Shown here: one piece after another, positions 34,665-41,782 of the stretch
How the letters are laid out: every line of letters starts with the position of its first letter
Position numbering within the stretch: position 1 is the first letter of the stretch
Source of the DNA: Caulobacterales bacterium
Lineage (GTDB): Bacteria; Pseudomonadota; Alphaproteobacteria; Caulobacterales; Caulobacteraceae
Length of the DNA stretch: 64,000 bases
NCBI GenBank assembly: GCA_019510435.1
Contig: JAEKKJ010000016.1
Location: 1-64,000, forward strand
Direction: 5' to 3'
Notes under the pieces: generated by a model
The model's database searches: none
The model's input: only the letters and a program-made list of their open reading frames with translations
What the model was told of the DNA's origin: nothing
Position numbers and translations under genes: made by a program

Positions 34665-35180
34665 TTACGGCCTCGGCGCGCGCCGCCAGACGGAGTAGGC
34701 GATCGTGCCATTGCCGGAGGCGCTGGCGGGCACGCTGTAGCTCAGCAGGCCGTCGGCGTAGGTGAAATCGCGCGCCTGGGCCTTGCCTTCCCAGTTGGGG
34801 TAGGAGGCGGCCTCCACCTCGAACACGAGCTGATGATGCGCCGCGTCGAGGCGCACGTGGCCGAAGTGGGTGCTGGAGCCGAGCACGGCCTGGCGATACT
34901 CCTCGGCCGTCCCGCGGGTCTTGTCGCCGGTCGCGAACTTCGGCCGGTCCGGGCGGAAGATCTGCACCGTGTAGCGCCCGTCCGCGTCGATCGTCATCAG
35001 CCCCTGCGGGCGCTCGCCATAGTTGGTGGTGCGGGTCCCGTCGGCGCGCACCTCGTAGGCCCGCTCCATGATCCAGGTTCCCGGCAGCGAAAGCTGCCCC
35101 CCGGCGTCGGCGGCCTGGGCGGCGGGCGCGACGCCGAGGATGGCGGCGACCCAGAGGATGGCGTTGGGGAGGTGAGGCAT
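34665..35180 (-). CDS. Secreted lipocalin-like domain protein (171 aa)
   Basis: A signal peptide (about 24 residues, LWVAAILGVAPAAQAAD) precedes a lipocalin-like domain: GTWIMERAYEVRADGTRTTNYGERPQGLMTIDADGRYTVQIF matches the pattern of the lipocalin_5-type extracellular proteins (strand-turn-strand with GxLxYDxxGR). Ligand unknown. It is divergent from the CGNR regulator. Its promoter contains two 21-bp operators, and a good -35 (TTGACA) lies in the second one with TCTATT 18 bases on. The start ATG has GGAG about 8 bases ahead. Confidence 0.75.
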   Translation of the reverse strand: MPHLPNAILWVAAILGVAPAAQAADAGGQLSLPGTWIMERAYEVRADGTRTTNYGERPQGLMTIDADGRYTVQIFRPDRPKFATGDKTRGTAEEYRQAVLGSSTHFGHVRLDAAHHQLVFEVEAASYPNWEGKAQARDFTYADGLLSYSVPASASGNGTIAYSVWRRAPRP

Positions 35181-35195
35181 GGCTGGCTCCGATCG

Positions 35196-35216
35196 GTAAC
35201 CTGTCAATCAGGTTAC
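35196..35216. promoter_or_regulatory. Operator 1, palindrome GTAACCTG-N5-CAGGTTAC
   Basis: GTAACCTG, spacer TCAAT, CAGGTTAC: a perfect 8+8 bp palindrome. It sits between the promoter of the lipocalin-like gene and its ATG, 16 bp upstream of the start codon. A near-identical copy is 43 bp away, centre to centre. Confidence 0.85.
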
Positions 35217-35238
35217 GACGAATAGACGCGTGGATATT

Positions 35239-35259
35239 GTAACTTGTCAATCAGGTTAC
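35239..35259. promoter_or_regulatory. Operator 2, palindrome GTAACTTG-N5-CAGGTTAC
   Basis: This copy differs from operator 1 by one base in the left half. Read on the minus strand it contains TTGACA, a candidate -35 for the lipocalin-like gene. The CGNR regulator starts 36 bp further on the plus strand. Two sites of the same kind in a shared divergent promoter point to control by the adjacent regulator. Confidence 0.85.
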
Positions 35260-35294
35260 TTGCGCGGCGCTCGGGGGGCGCCTATCGTGGGCCC

Positions 35295-35885
35295 ATGACC
35301 TGGAGCGCGTCGGACTGGCCTACGGAGGATCGCGACGGATTCCGCTTCCGCGGCGGCGGGCCGGCGCTGGACCTGCCGGCCACCCTCGGCGGGCGACTGA
35401 AGCCTGAGCCGCAGGAGCGGCTGCAAACACCGCAGGACCTGGCGCGCTGGTTCCGCGCTGCGGGACTGGTGGCCGAGGCGCCGCCGGTCACGGCGAGGGA
35501 CCTGTCAGCGGCGGTGCGGCTGCGCGAGGCGATCTATGCGGCGGCCATGGCCCGGCGGGGTGGCGAGCCCGCACCGAGCCCTGCCGTCGCCGAGCTGAAC
35601 CGCCAGGCCCGCGCCGCGTCGGCGGCGCCGCAGCTGGACGCCGACGGGCGCCTGCGCCTGGAGGGCGGGACCGCGGCCCTGCTCTCCACCGTCGCGCGCG
35701 AGGCGATCGCCCTGATTGGCGGCTCCCAGGCGGACCGCATCCGCCAGTGCGAGGCCGAGGGCTGCGCGCTGCTGTTCCTCGACACCTCGCGCGCCGGCGA
35801 CCGCCGCTGGTGCTCGATGGCGACCTGCGGCAACAAGGCGAAGGTGGCGGAGTTCCGTCGCCGCCGACGCGGCGCGAAGGCTTAG
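35295..35885 (+). CDS. CGNR zinc-finger/ABATE-domain transcriptional regulator (196 aa)
   Basis: The N-terminal ABATE-like domain contains ALDLPATLGGRLKPEPQERLQTPQDLARWF and an Arg/Ala-rich helical section. The C-terminal CGNR zinc finger is CEAEGCALLFLD, followed by WCSMATCGNKAK at about residues 170-185, with two C-x4-C pairs as Zn ligands and the C-G-N signature; it ends in a basic tail. The family binds DNA as stress-related regulators, with few targets known. It probably represses the divergent lipocalin-like gene and itself through the two palindromes upstream; this is an inference. Confidence 0.88.
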   Translation: MTWSASDWPTEDRDGFRFRGGGPALDLPATLGGRLKPEPQERLQTPQDLARWFRAAGLVAEAPPVTARDLSAAVRLREAIYAAAMARRGGEPAPSPAVAELNRQARAASAAPQLDADGRLRLEGGTAALLSTVAREAIALIGGSQADRIRQCEAEGCALLFLDTSRAGDRRWCSMATCGNKAKVAEFRRRRRGAKA

Positions 35886-35905
35886 ATCAGCCGGGCCGCG
35901 CCCCA

Positions 35906-37405
35906 TTACCACGAGAGGTCGGCCATCAGCCCTGCATAGGTCTCGATACCGTCCCACAGGTTCTGCAGCCGGGCGTTCTCGTTGGCGGCGTGCTGGTTGT
36001 TGTCGTGGTTGACGATCGGCAGGCCGATCACCGGAACCTGGAAGATGTCGGCGAAGAGGTGGATGGGCACGCTGCCGCCCATCATCGGGAGCACGGCCAC
36101 AGGGCCGCCGCCGGCGCGGCTGGCGGCGGCCACCACGGCCCGCGCCGCCGGGGTGGTCATGTCCGACCGCAGGGCCGGATAGCCGCCGGTCCAGTCCAGT
36201 TTCACCAGCTTGGCGCTGGCCAGCCGCACTGCGGCGTCTGGATCGGTGTGGACGACGGTCCAGCCAAGGCCGGCCAGATAGGCCTCGGTCTTCGCCTGGA
36301 CCCGCTCTGGCGTCTCGTCGGGCACGAGGCGGAAGTCGAACGACACCATGGCCTCCGCCGGGATCGCACGGCCCGCGTCGCCGGCCCGTAGCGCCGTGAC
36401 GTTCAAGGCCGGGCGCATGGTGCTGAGCGTCAGACCTTCGTCGCTCTCGGCCCGTCCGAAAGCCAGCTCGCGGCGCAGCGCCTCGTCCACCGGCGGCAGG
36501 CCGGCGATGGCCTGGCGCTCCGCGGCGGTGACGGCGCGCACGTCGTCGGCGAAGCCGGGGATGCGGATGCGGCCCTGTGGGTCGCGCAGGTCGGTGATCA
36601 ATTGCGCCGCCAGCGCCGCTGGATTGGGCGCCCAGTTGCCGTAGTGGCCGCTGTGCAGCGCGCGCAGCGGGCCATAGAGGGTCGCCTCCAGACCGGCGTT
36701 GCCGCGAGCGCCGAAGTAGATGGTGCGGGTGCGCGACTGGTGGAGCGGGCCGTCGCCGATCAGCCACAGGTCGGCCGCCAAGAGCGCCTGGTTCTGCTTG
36801 AGGATCGTCTCCAGGTGGGGGGAGTTACGCTCCTCCTCGCCCTCCCAGACCACCTTCAGGTTCACCGAGGGGCGGCGCCCGCTCGCCTGGAGGGCGTCGA
36901 ACGCGGCCAGGAAGGCGACGATCGGGGACTTGTCGTCGGAGGCCGCCCGTCCGAACAGGCGCCATTCCGGATCATAGGGGGGCTTGGCCCCGCGCCAGTC
37001 CACATCAGGGCCGGACAGACCCTGGCGCATCACCGGTTTGAAAGGATCGGACCGCCACTGCGATGGTGTCACCGGCTGGCCATCGTAGTGCGCATAGAAC
37101 ACCACCGTGCGCCTGGCCCGCGGAATGGCGAGCGCGCCGAAGACAACCGGCGGGGCCCCGGCGCCGGCGCTGAGCTGGCGGGCGTCGAACCCCCGCCGTT
37201 TCAGCTCGTCCTGCAGCCGATCGGCCTGGGCCTGCAGCCCGGCCGGGTCGGCCGCAACGCTGGGGATGGCGGCGAAGTCGGCCAGCTGCCCCACGACCTG
37301 CGCCTCATGCGCCGCGCGCCAGGCGCGAACCTGGGTGGAAAGGTCCGCTGCGGCGGCCGGGGCGGCGAGGCCGCACAGGACCGCGAGTGTCAAAGCCAGG
37401 CGCAT
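35906..37405 (-). CDS. M20-family metallopeptidase, secreted (499 aa)
   Basis: A signal peptide (MRLALTLAVLCGLAAPAAAADL) is followed by an M20 peptidase with the first metal ligand in VVFYAHYDGQPV (H-x-D, about residues 104-115) and the second site in RAASDDKSP. The catalytic Glu is in VWEGEEERNSPH, and the lid domain has a typical FGARGNAGLEATLYG. A late His is in LPIVNHDNNQHAANEN. The protein fits dipeptidase/carboxypeptidase-type M20A enzymes of Caulobacterales. The start ATG is at the signal peptide. It is convergent with the CGNR gene. Confidence 0.9.
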   Translation of the reverse strand: MRLALTLAVLCGLAAPAAAADLSTQVRAWRAAHEAQVVGQLADFAAIPSVAADPAGLQAQADRLQDELKRRGFDARQLSAGAGAPPVVFGALAIPRARRTVVFYAHYDGQPVTPSQWRSDPFKPVMRQGLSGPDVDWRGAKPPYDPEWRLFGRAASDDKSPIVAFLAAFDALQASGRRPSVNLKVVWEGEEERNSPHLETILKQNQALLAADLWLIGDGPLHQSRTRTIYFGARGNAGLEATLYGPLRALHSGHYGNWAPNPAALAAQLITDLRDPQGRIRIPGFADDVRAVTAAERQAIAGLPPVDEALRRELAFGRAESDEGLTLSTMRPALNVTALRAGDAGRAIPAEAMVSFDFRLVPDETPERVQAKTEAYLAGLGWTVVHTDPDAAVRLASAKLVKLDWTGGYPALRSDMTTPAARAVVAAASRAGGGPVAVLPMMGGSVPIHLFADIFQVPVIGLPIVNHDNNQHAANENARLQNLWDGIETYAGLMADLSW

Positions 37406-37467
37406 CGGTCTGTCCCCCTCCGCGAGCCTAGCTCCCGGCGGGGCGATCAGACGAATGTTTTCATGGT

Positions 37468-37890
37468 CTAGCGGCCCCCGGCCGGCGGCTTGGCGAATGG
37501 CCGGACGTCCGCCTCGGTGACCGGCTGCGGATAGTTGTTGCCGAAGTGGGTGCGCACATAGGTGAGCACCATCGCCACCTGGGCCGGCGTCAGGCTGTCG
37601 GAGAAATAGGGCATGCCGCCCTTGCCCTTCTCGACCATGTAGATGCCGAAGGCGGGCGTTCCGAGCTTGGGGTTGTTGGCCAGCGCCGGGAAGGTCCCGG
37701 CCCCCACCGCGCCCTTGCCGCCCTCCATGTGGCAGGCCTGGCAGACGTAGCGGTAGACCTCCTCGCCGGTCTTGGGGACCAGCGGGCGACTGCCGCCCGG
37801 ACCGGGCTCGTCGGCCAGGACGGGTGTGGCCAGGGCGGCCGTCATGGCGGCGGCGGCGATCAGCGCGGCGAGCGGCGTGGCGAACTTCAT
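37468..37890 (-). CDS. c-type cytochrome (140 aa)
   Basis: A signal peptide (about 26 residues ending ATPVLA) leads into a single-heme cytochrome c with CQACH at 50-54. The likely axial Met follows in GGMPYFSD at about residue 100, and the C-terminal helix is AQVAMVLTYVRTHFGNNYPQ. This is a class I periplasmic cytochrome. It lies 17 bp downstream of the flavin amine oxidase gene, so the two are co-transcribed. The pairing suggests that it takes electrons from that enzyme. The small-protein length fits such dedicated partners. Confidence 0.9.
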   Translation of the reverse strand: MKFATPLAALIAAAAMTAALATPVLADEPGPGGSRPLVPKTGEEVYRYVCQACHMEGGKGAVGAGTFPALANNPKLGTPAFGIYMVEKGKGGMPYFSDSLTPAQVAMVLTYVRTHFGNNYPQPVTEADVRPFAKPPAGGR

Positions 37891-37907
37891 GCTCAGGGCT
37901 CCCCGGG

Positions 37908-39500
37908 TCACGCTTGCAGCGCGCGCTGGTGCAGGCGGGTGATGGCGTCGATGGAGGAGAGCAGCGCGCCCTCCATCCAGCAACCGACGTAGGAGGCGTG
38001 CTCGCCGGCCAGGACAACGCGGTCCTCCAGGGCCACCAGCTCCTGGTAGTGCTCGCGCCGGGTGTCCTCGTTCCAGCGGGCGCAGCAGCCCATCACCCAG
38101 GGCACGCGGTTCCAGGCCACCGAGGCGCCGTTCGAGAACTCCTTGCGGTAGCTGTCGGGGTGGAAGACCGAGCCCTGGGCCAGGGCGGTCTCGATCCGCT
38201 GCTCGGGCGTCATGCCCGCCAGCCGGTAGCCTCCCGGCCCGCCCGCGAACGCGCCCAGCAGCACCGCCGGCCCGTCCTTGAAGAAGTCAAAGTTGGGGTA
38301 GGAGACGAGGCCGATCTCCTGGCTGGTGAAGGAGTGGCCGCCGTAGATGGCGTAGTCCTCCTCCCAGAACCGCCGACGCATCTCCAGGCCGATCTTCACC
38401 GAGTTGGAATAGGGCACCGCCTGGATGGCGGCGGTCTTCTTGTCGGAGAGGTTGGTCTCGATCTGGCTCAGCACCGCCAGCGGGATGGTGCAGACGCAGA
38501 AGTCGGCCTTGGCCTCGGTCACCCCGCCCTTCTCGGTGTCGGCGTAGGTGACGGTCACCCCGGCCTTGTCCTGGAAGAGCTTGGTGACCTTAGCGTTGTA
38601 GGTGATCAGGTGGCCGACCTGTTTGGCGAAGCCCTTGCCGATCATCCCCATGCCGCCCACCGGCTGGAACATGGTGGTCTGGAACTCGTCGTTCATGAAG
38701 AAGGCCATCTGGCCCCAGACGCCGGACTTCAGCACCTCGTCGAACGGGAACAGGTCCGAGGGCTGCGGCGCGCCGTTCACCCCGCCCCCCGGCGGCAGCG
38801 CATAGCCGCGGTGCTCGGACGAGCGCAGGTTCTTGGTGTAGCGCATGTCCTTGTCCAGCATGCCCCAGCCGCGCAGGGCCTCCTTCAGGCGGTCGAGGTC
38901 CTCAGGCGTCAGCTGGGTGTCGAGCGCCTTCTGGTCGATGGCCTTGCCCACCAGCTCGGCGATATTGCCCTCGAAGTCCGCCGCCAGGCTCTTGTAGCGC
39001 TGCGGCGCGCCGCCGAAGGCGTCGCTGTTGTGGATATAGGCGTTGTGGTTGAACTGGATGAACGGCTCCAGGGCCACGCCGAAGGCCTTGCAGTAGTGCA
39101 GCAGCGTGCGGTGGTGGTGCGGAATGCGCCAGGGACCGGGGTTCAGGTAGTTGCCCTTGGCGAAGCCGACGGTCTGGGTCGCCCCGCCCATCTCGGTGAA
39201 CTTGTCGCCGCCGTAGAGCGACCAGTTCCGGCCGCCGGCGCGGGCCTGGTACTCCAGGATCTGGACCTTGTAGCCGGCCTTCTCCAGCTCGTAGGCCGCC
39301 AGCATCCCGGCCAGCCCGGCCCCCAGCACGATCACCGAGGCGCCCGGGCGGGCGCCGGCGAGCTTCGGCGGGCCCGGGAACCGCGTCTCGGCCGCGTGAC
39401 CGAAGGTGGTCATCAGGTTGTAGACCGCCGCCGTTCCGCCCATCAGGCCGATCGCGTGCAGAAACTGGCGCCGCGTCGGTGTCTGCCGTGTCGAACTCAT
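37908..39500 (-). CDS. Flavin monoamine oxidase-family enzyme, Tat-exported (530 aa)
   Basis: An N-terminal Tat signal (TPTRRQFLHAIGLMGG) is followed by the FAD fold VIVLGAGLAGMLAAYELEKAG (about 56-75), ILEYQARAGGRNWSLYGG and the C-terminal VVLAGEHASYVGCWMEGAL. The enzyme is of the L-amino-acid oxidase/tyramine oxidase type. The immediately following cytochrome c gene suggests electron transfer to cytochrome instead of oxygen, as known for NicA2, a flavin amine oxidase-fold nicotine dehydrogenase that uses a cytochrome c. The substrate is unknown. Confidence 0.9.
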   Translation of the reverse strand: MSSTRQTPTRRQFLHAIGLMGGTAAVYNLMTTFGHAAETRFPGPPKLAGARPGASVIVLGAGLAGMLAAYELEKAGYKVQILEYQARAGGRNWSLYGGDKFTEMGGATQTVGFAKGNYLNPGPWRIPHHHRTLLHYCKAFGVALEPFIQFNHNAYIHNSDAFGGAPQRYKSLAADFEGNIAELVGKAIDQKALDTQLTPEDLDRLKEALRGWGMLDKDMRYTKNLRSSEHRGYALPPGGGVNGAPQPSDLFPFDEVLKSGVWGQMAFFMNDEFQTTMFQPVGGMGMIGKGFAKQVGHLITYNAKVTKLFQDKAGVTVTYADTEKGGVTEAKADFCVCTIPLAVLSQIETNLSDKKTAAIQAVPYSNSVKIGLEMRRRFWEEDYAIYGGHSFTSQEIGLVSYPNFDFFKDGPAVLLGAFAGGPGGYRLAGMTPEQRIETALAQGSVFHPDSYRKEFSNGASVAWNRVPWVMGCCARWNEDTRREHYQELVALEDRVVLAGEHASYVGCWMEGALLSSIDAITRLHQRALQA

Positions 39501-39657
39501 CGGGCCGCCCCTGGGTGATGACTGGGACCACGGCCTAGCGGCGGTCGGGACGACTGGGCATGCGCGCGTGCGGCAGGGGCGTGCGAATTGCCAAGGTTGC
39601 GCGGATTTTGGCGCGGCGCTGGTCAGGCGCTGGGCAAAGCGGCGAGGCCTGCGCCCA

Positions 39658-40815
39658 TCAGCTGCGCGAAGCGGTTTCGCCGACGAAGCTCACCTTGGTC
39701 CCGGGCTTCACCGCCGCGGCCAGCTGTCGTGCATCCCAGTTGGTCAGGCGCACGCAGCCGTGACTGGCCACCTTGCCCACCAGCTTCGACTCCGGCGCGC
39801 CGTGGATGCCGTAGGTGGGGACCGAGAGGTCGATCCAGACCGCGCCCACCGGGTTGTTCGGGCCGGGCCTGATGGTGAGCTTGCCCTTGGACCGCGGCCC
39901 GAAGGTGAGGCGGCTGGGATCATAGGTGTAGACCGGATCGCGGGCGACGCCCTTGACGGTGAAATCGCCGCTGGGCGCCGGGCGCTCCGTCGAGCCGACG
40001 GTGGCGGGATAGGCCGCCAGCAACCGCCCGTCGGCGGCGAAGGCCCGCACCTGCCGCGCGGCCTTGTCGACCTCGACCGCGGCGACCGGCGCCGGCAGGC
40101 TTGCGGGCCCTACCGCGGCGACCAGGATCGTGGACCCGGCGCGGCCGAAGTCGGCGCCCGGGTTCAGCGCCTGGAGCAGGGCCTCGTCCATGTGGAACTT
40201 CTCGGCCAGGGCCTCCAACGGGCTGGTGAAGCCCAGGCGGTCCAGCTTGGCCATCTCGGCATAATCCTTCGGGATCTGGGCCACGAACGGGCCCTTCACG
40301 TCGTCCTGCGAGATCACGTAGCTGACGATCGCGGGGCCGGGATCGGCGTCGGTCAGGGCCTTCAGCAGCTGCTCATCGGGGCGACCATCCGCCGGCAGGC
40401 CGTGCGCCTGCTCGAAGGCGGCCACGGCGTTGCGCAGGTTATCGCCGGGCCGCCCGTCGATCACGCCTGGCGAGACGTGCGCCCGGTCCAGCAGCACCTC
40501 GGTGCGCACCAGGGCCGGGTCCGGGCCACTGGCGACCCCCGTGGCCGGCGCGCTGGCGCTGTTGATGGCCGCGGCCCTCGGATCGGAGGGCGGATTGCCG
40601 GTGTCCGCGACCGGCGGGACGGCGAGCGGCGGCGGGTCGCCGATGGCCGGCGCAGGCAAGGCGGTGGCCGTCGGCTGGGCGGGCGGAGGCGCTGGCGGTT
40701 GCGCCGGCGCAGGCGAAGGCGGCTGTGCTGGTGTGGGGCTCGGGTCCGAGCAGGCCGCCAGCCCGCAGGCCACCGCGGCGGCCGCAGACAGGCGCAGGAG
40801 GGTCGATCGGGACAT
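39658..40815 (-). CDS. L,D-transpeptidase lipoprotein with peptidoglycan-binding domain (385 aa)
   Basis: A lipobox (AAAAVACGLAACSD, Cys at about 22) is followed by a Pro-rich linker and a peptidoglycan-binding-like repeat (LLDRAHVSPGVIDGRPGDNLRNAV). The C-terminal YkuD domain has IHGAPESKLVGK and the catalytic SHGCVRLTNWDA at about residues 346-357. YkuD enzymes form 3-3 cross-links or attach lipoproteins in peptidoglycan. It is divergent, with 42 bp between starts, from a D,D-carboxypeptidase-like gene, so both could be co-regulated. Confidence 0.92.
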   Translation of the reverse strand: MSRSTLLRLSAAAAVACGLAACSDPSPTPAQPPSPAPAQPPAPPPAQPTATALPAPAIGDPPPLAVPPVADTGNPPSDPRAAAINSASAPATGVASGPDPALVRTEVLLDRAHVSPGVIDGRPGDNLRNAVAAFEQAHGLPADGRPDEQLLKALTDADPGPAIVSYVISQDDVKGPFVAQIPKDYAEMAKLDRLGFTSPLEALAEKFHMDEALLQALNPGADFGRAGSTILVAAVGPASLPAPVAAVEVDKAARQVRAFAADGRLLAAYPATVGSTERPAPSGDFTVKGVARDPVYTYDPSRLTFGPRSKGKLTIRPGPNNPVGAVWIDLSVPTYGIHGAPESKLVGKVASHGCVRLTNWDARQLAAAVKPGTKVSFVGETASRS

Positions 40816-40857
40816 CCGGAACCTGGGCCCTTGGCGCGCGCGTTGGTGTGCGGCGAC

Positions 40858-41754
40858 ATGCTGAAGGCGTCAGACATCCGGGGGTTCCTGTGGGCCGTGC
40901 TGATCGCCGCGGGGCTGGGCGCGCTCCTGCTGTGGCGCGTGGGTGGCCATCGCGGGCGGCCTCCTGCCCCGCCAGGCCCTCCGCCCGCGGTGGCGCGCCG
41001 CACCGGCTGTGCGGCGCCGGCGTGGCGCTCGGCGGCGGCGCAGAACGGCGCGTCGCTGGCCAACCTGGCCTGGGCCCCGTTCGGTCCGCCCGAGACCGGC
41101 TGGGCCACCTACGCGCCGCTCGTGGCCCACGAGGCGGGGACCCCCTGCCCGCCCGACAGCCCCGGCTTCGCCCAGGCCTACGCCGCCTGGCAGGCGCAAG
41201 AGAAGCTGCCGGCCGACGGGATCTTCAAGCCCGAGGACTTCAGGGTCATGCGCGCGGCCCTGATGCTGCGGCGGCCCTTCGTCCTTGCCACCACCGCCGG
41301 CGCCTGTCCCGCCGCGCCGGACCCGGCCACGCTGGCGAACGCGGACGCCGCCGAGGCCTATGGCGGCAAGGCGGTGCAGCTACGGCCCGGCGCCCTGGCC
41401 GCCTATCGCAGCCTGGTGGCGGCGGCGCGCGCGGCCGGACTCGCCAGGCAGCCGCCGCGCCTGGCCCTCGTCTCCGGGTTCCGCGGGCCCGGCGAGGAGG
41501 CGCTGCGCTGCGCCGACGGCGGCTGCAACACCCTCACCCGCGCCCACTGCTCGGCGCACCGCACGGGCCTGGCGCTGGACCTCTACCTGGACCCCCTGCC
41601 CGGCGCCGATCCGACGTCCACCGCCGAGGCCAACCGCCGGCACATGACCGAGACGCCGGAGTACCGCTGGCTGGTGAGCAATGCCGCGCGGTTCGGCTTC
41701 CTGCCCTATCCCTACGAGCCCTGGCACTGGGAATGGACCGGCGAGGCGCCCTGA
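40858..41754 (+). CDS. VanY/DacB-type D-alanyl-D-alanine carboxypeptidase-like protein (298 aa)
   Basis: An N-terminal membrane anchor (LWAVLIAAGLGALLLWRVG) precedes a VanY-like zinc carboxypeptidase domain with the motif S-x-H-x2-G-x-A-x-D as CSAHRTGLALDLYL at about residues 227-240, and the final EPWHWEW with the third zinc His. Zinc ligands are therefore intact. The enzyme should trim D-Ala from peptidoglycan stems. The ATG has no strong ribosome binding site; an alternative GTG lies 12 bases earlier. It is divergent from the L,D-transpeptidase. Confidence 0.85.
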   Translation: MLKASDIRGFLWAVLIAAGLGALLLWRVGGHRGRPPAPPGPPPAVARRTGCAAPAWRSAAAQNGASLANLAWAPFGPPETGWATYAPLVAHEAGTPCPPDSPGFAQAYAAWQAQEKLPADGIFKPEDFRVMRAALMLRRPFVLATTAGACPAAPDPATLANADAAEAYGGKAVQLRPGALAAYRSLVAAARAAGLARQPPRLALVSGFRGPGEEALRCADGGCNTLTRAHCSAHRTGLALDLYLDPLPGADPTSTAEANRRHMTETPEYRWLVSNAARFGFLPYPYEPWHWEWTGEAP

Positions 41755-41782
41755 TCACAGGCGCTCCCCCGCGAAGGCCAGC

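Noticed and set aside
37824-39518. Plus-strand open frame opposite the flavin amine oxidase
   Set aside because: Shadow of a real gene with FAD motifs; no domain or ribosome binding site.
39568-40857. Upstream extension of the D,D-carboxypeptidase frame over the L,D-transpeptidase gene
   Set aside because: This stretch lies opposite a gene with intact YkuD motif and lipobox; the carboxypeptidase starts near 40858.
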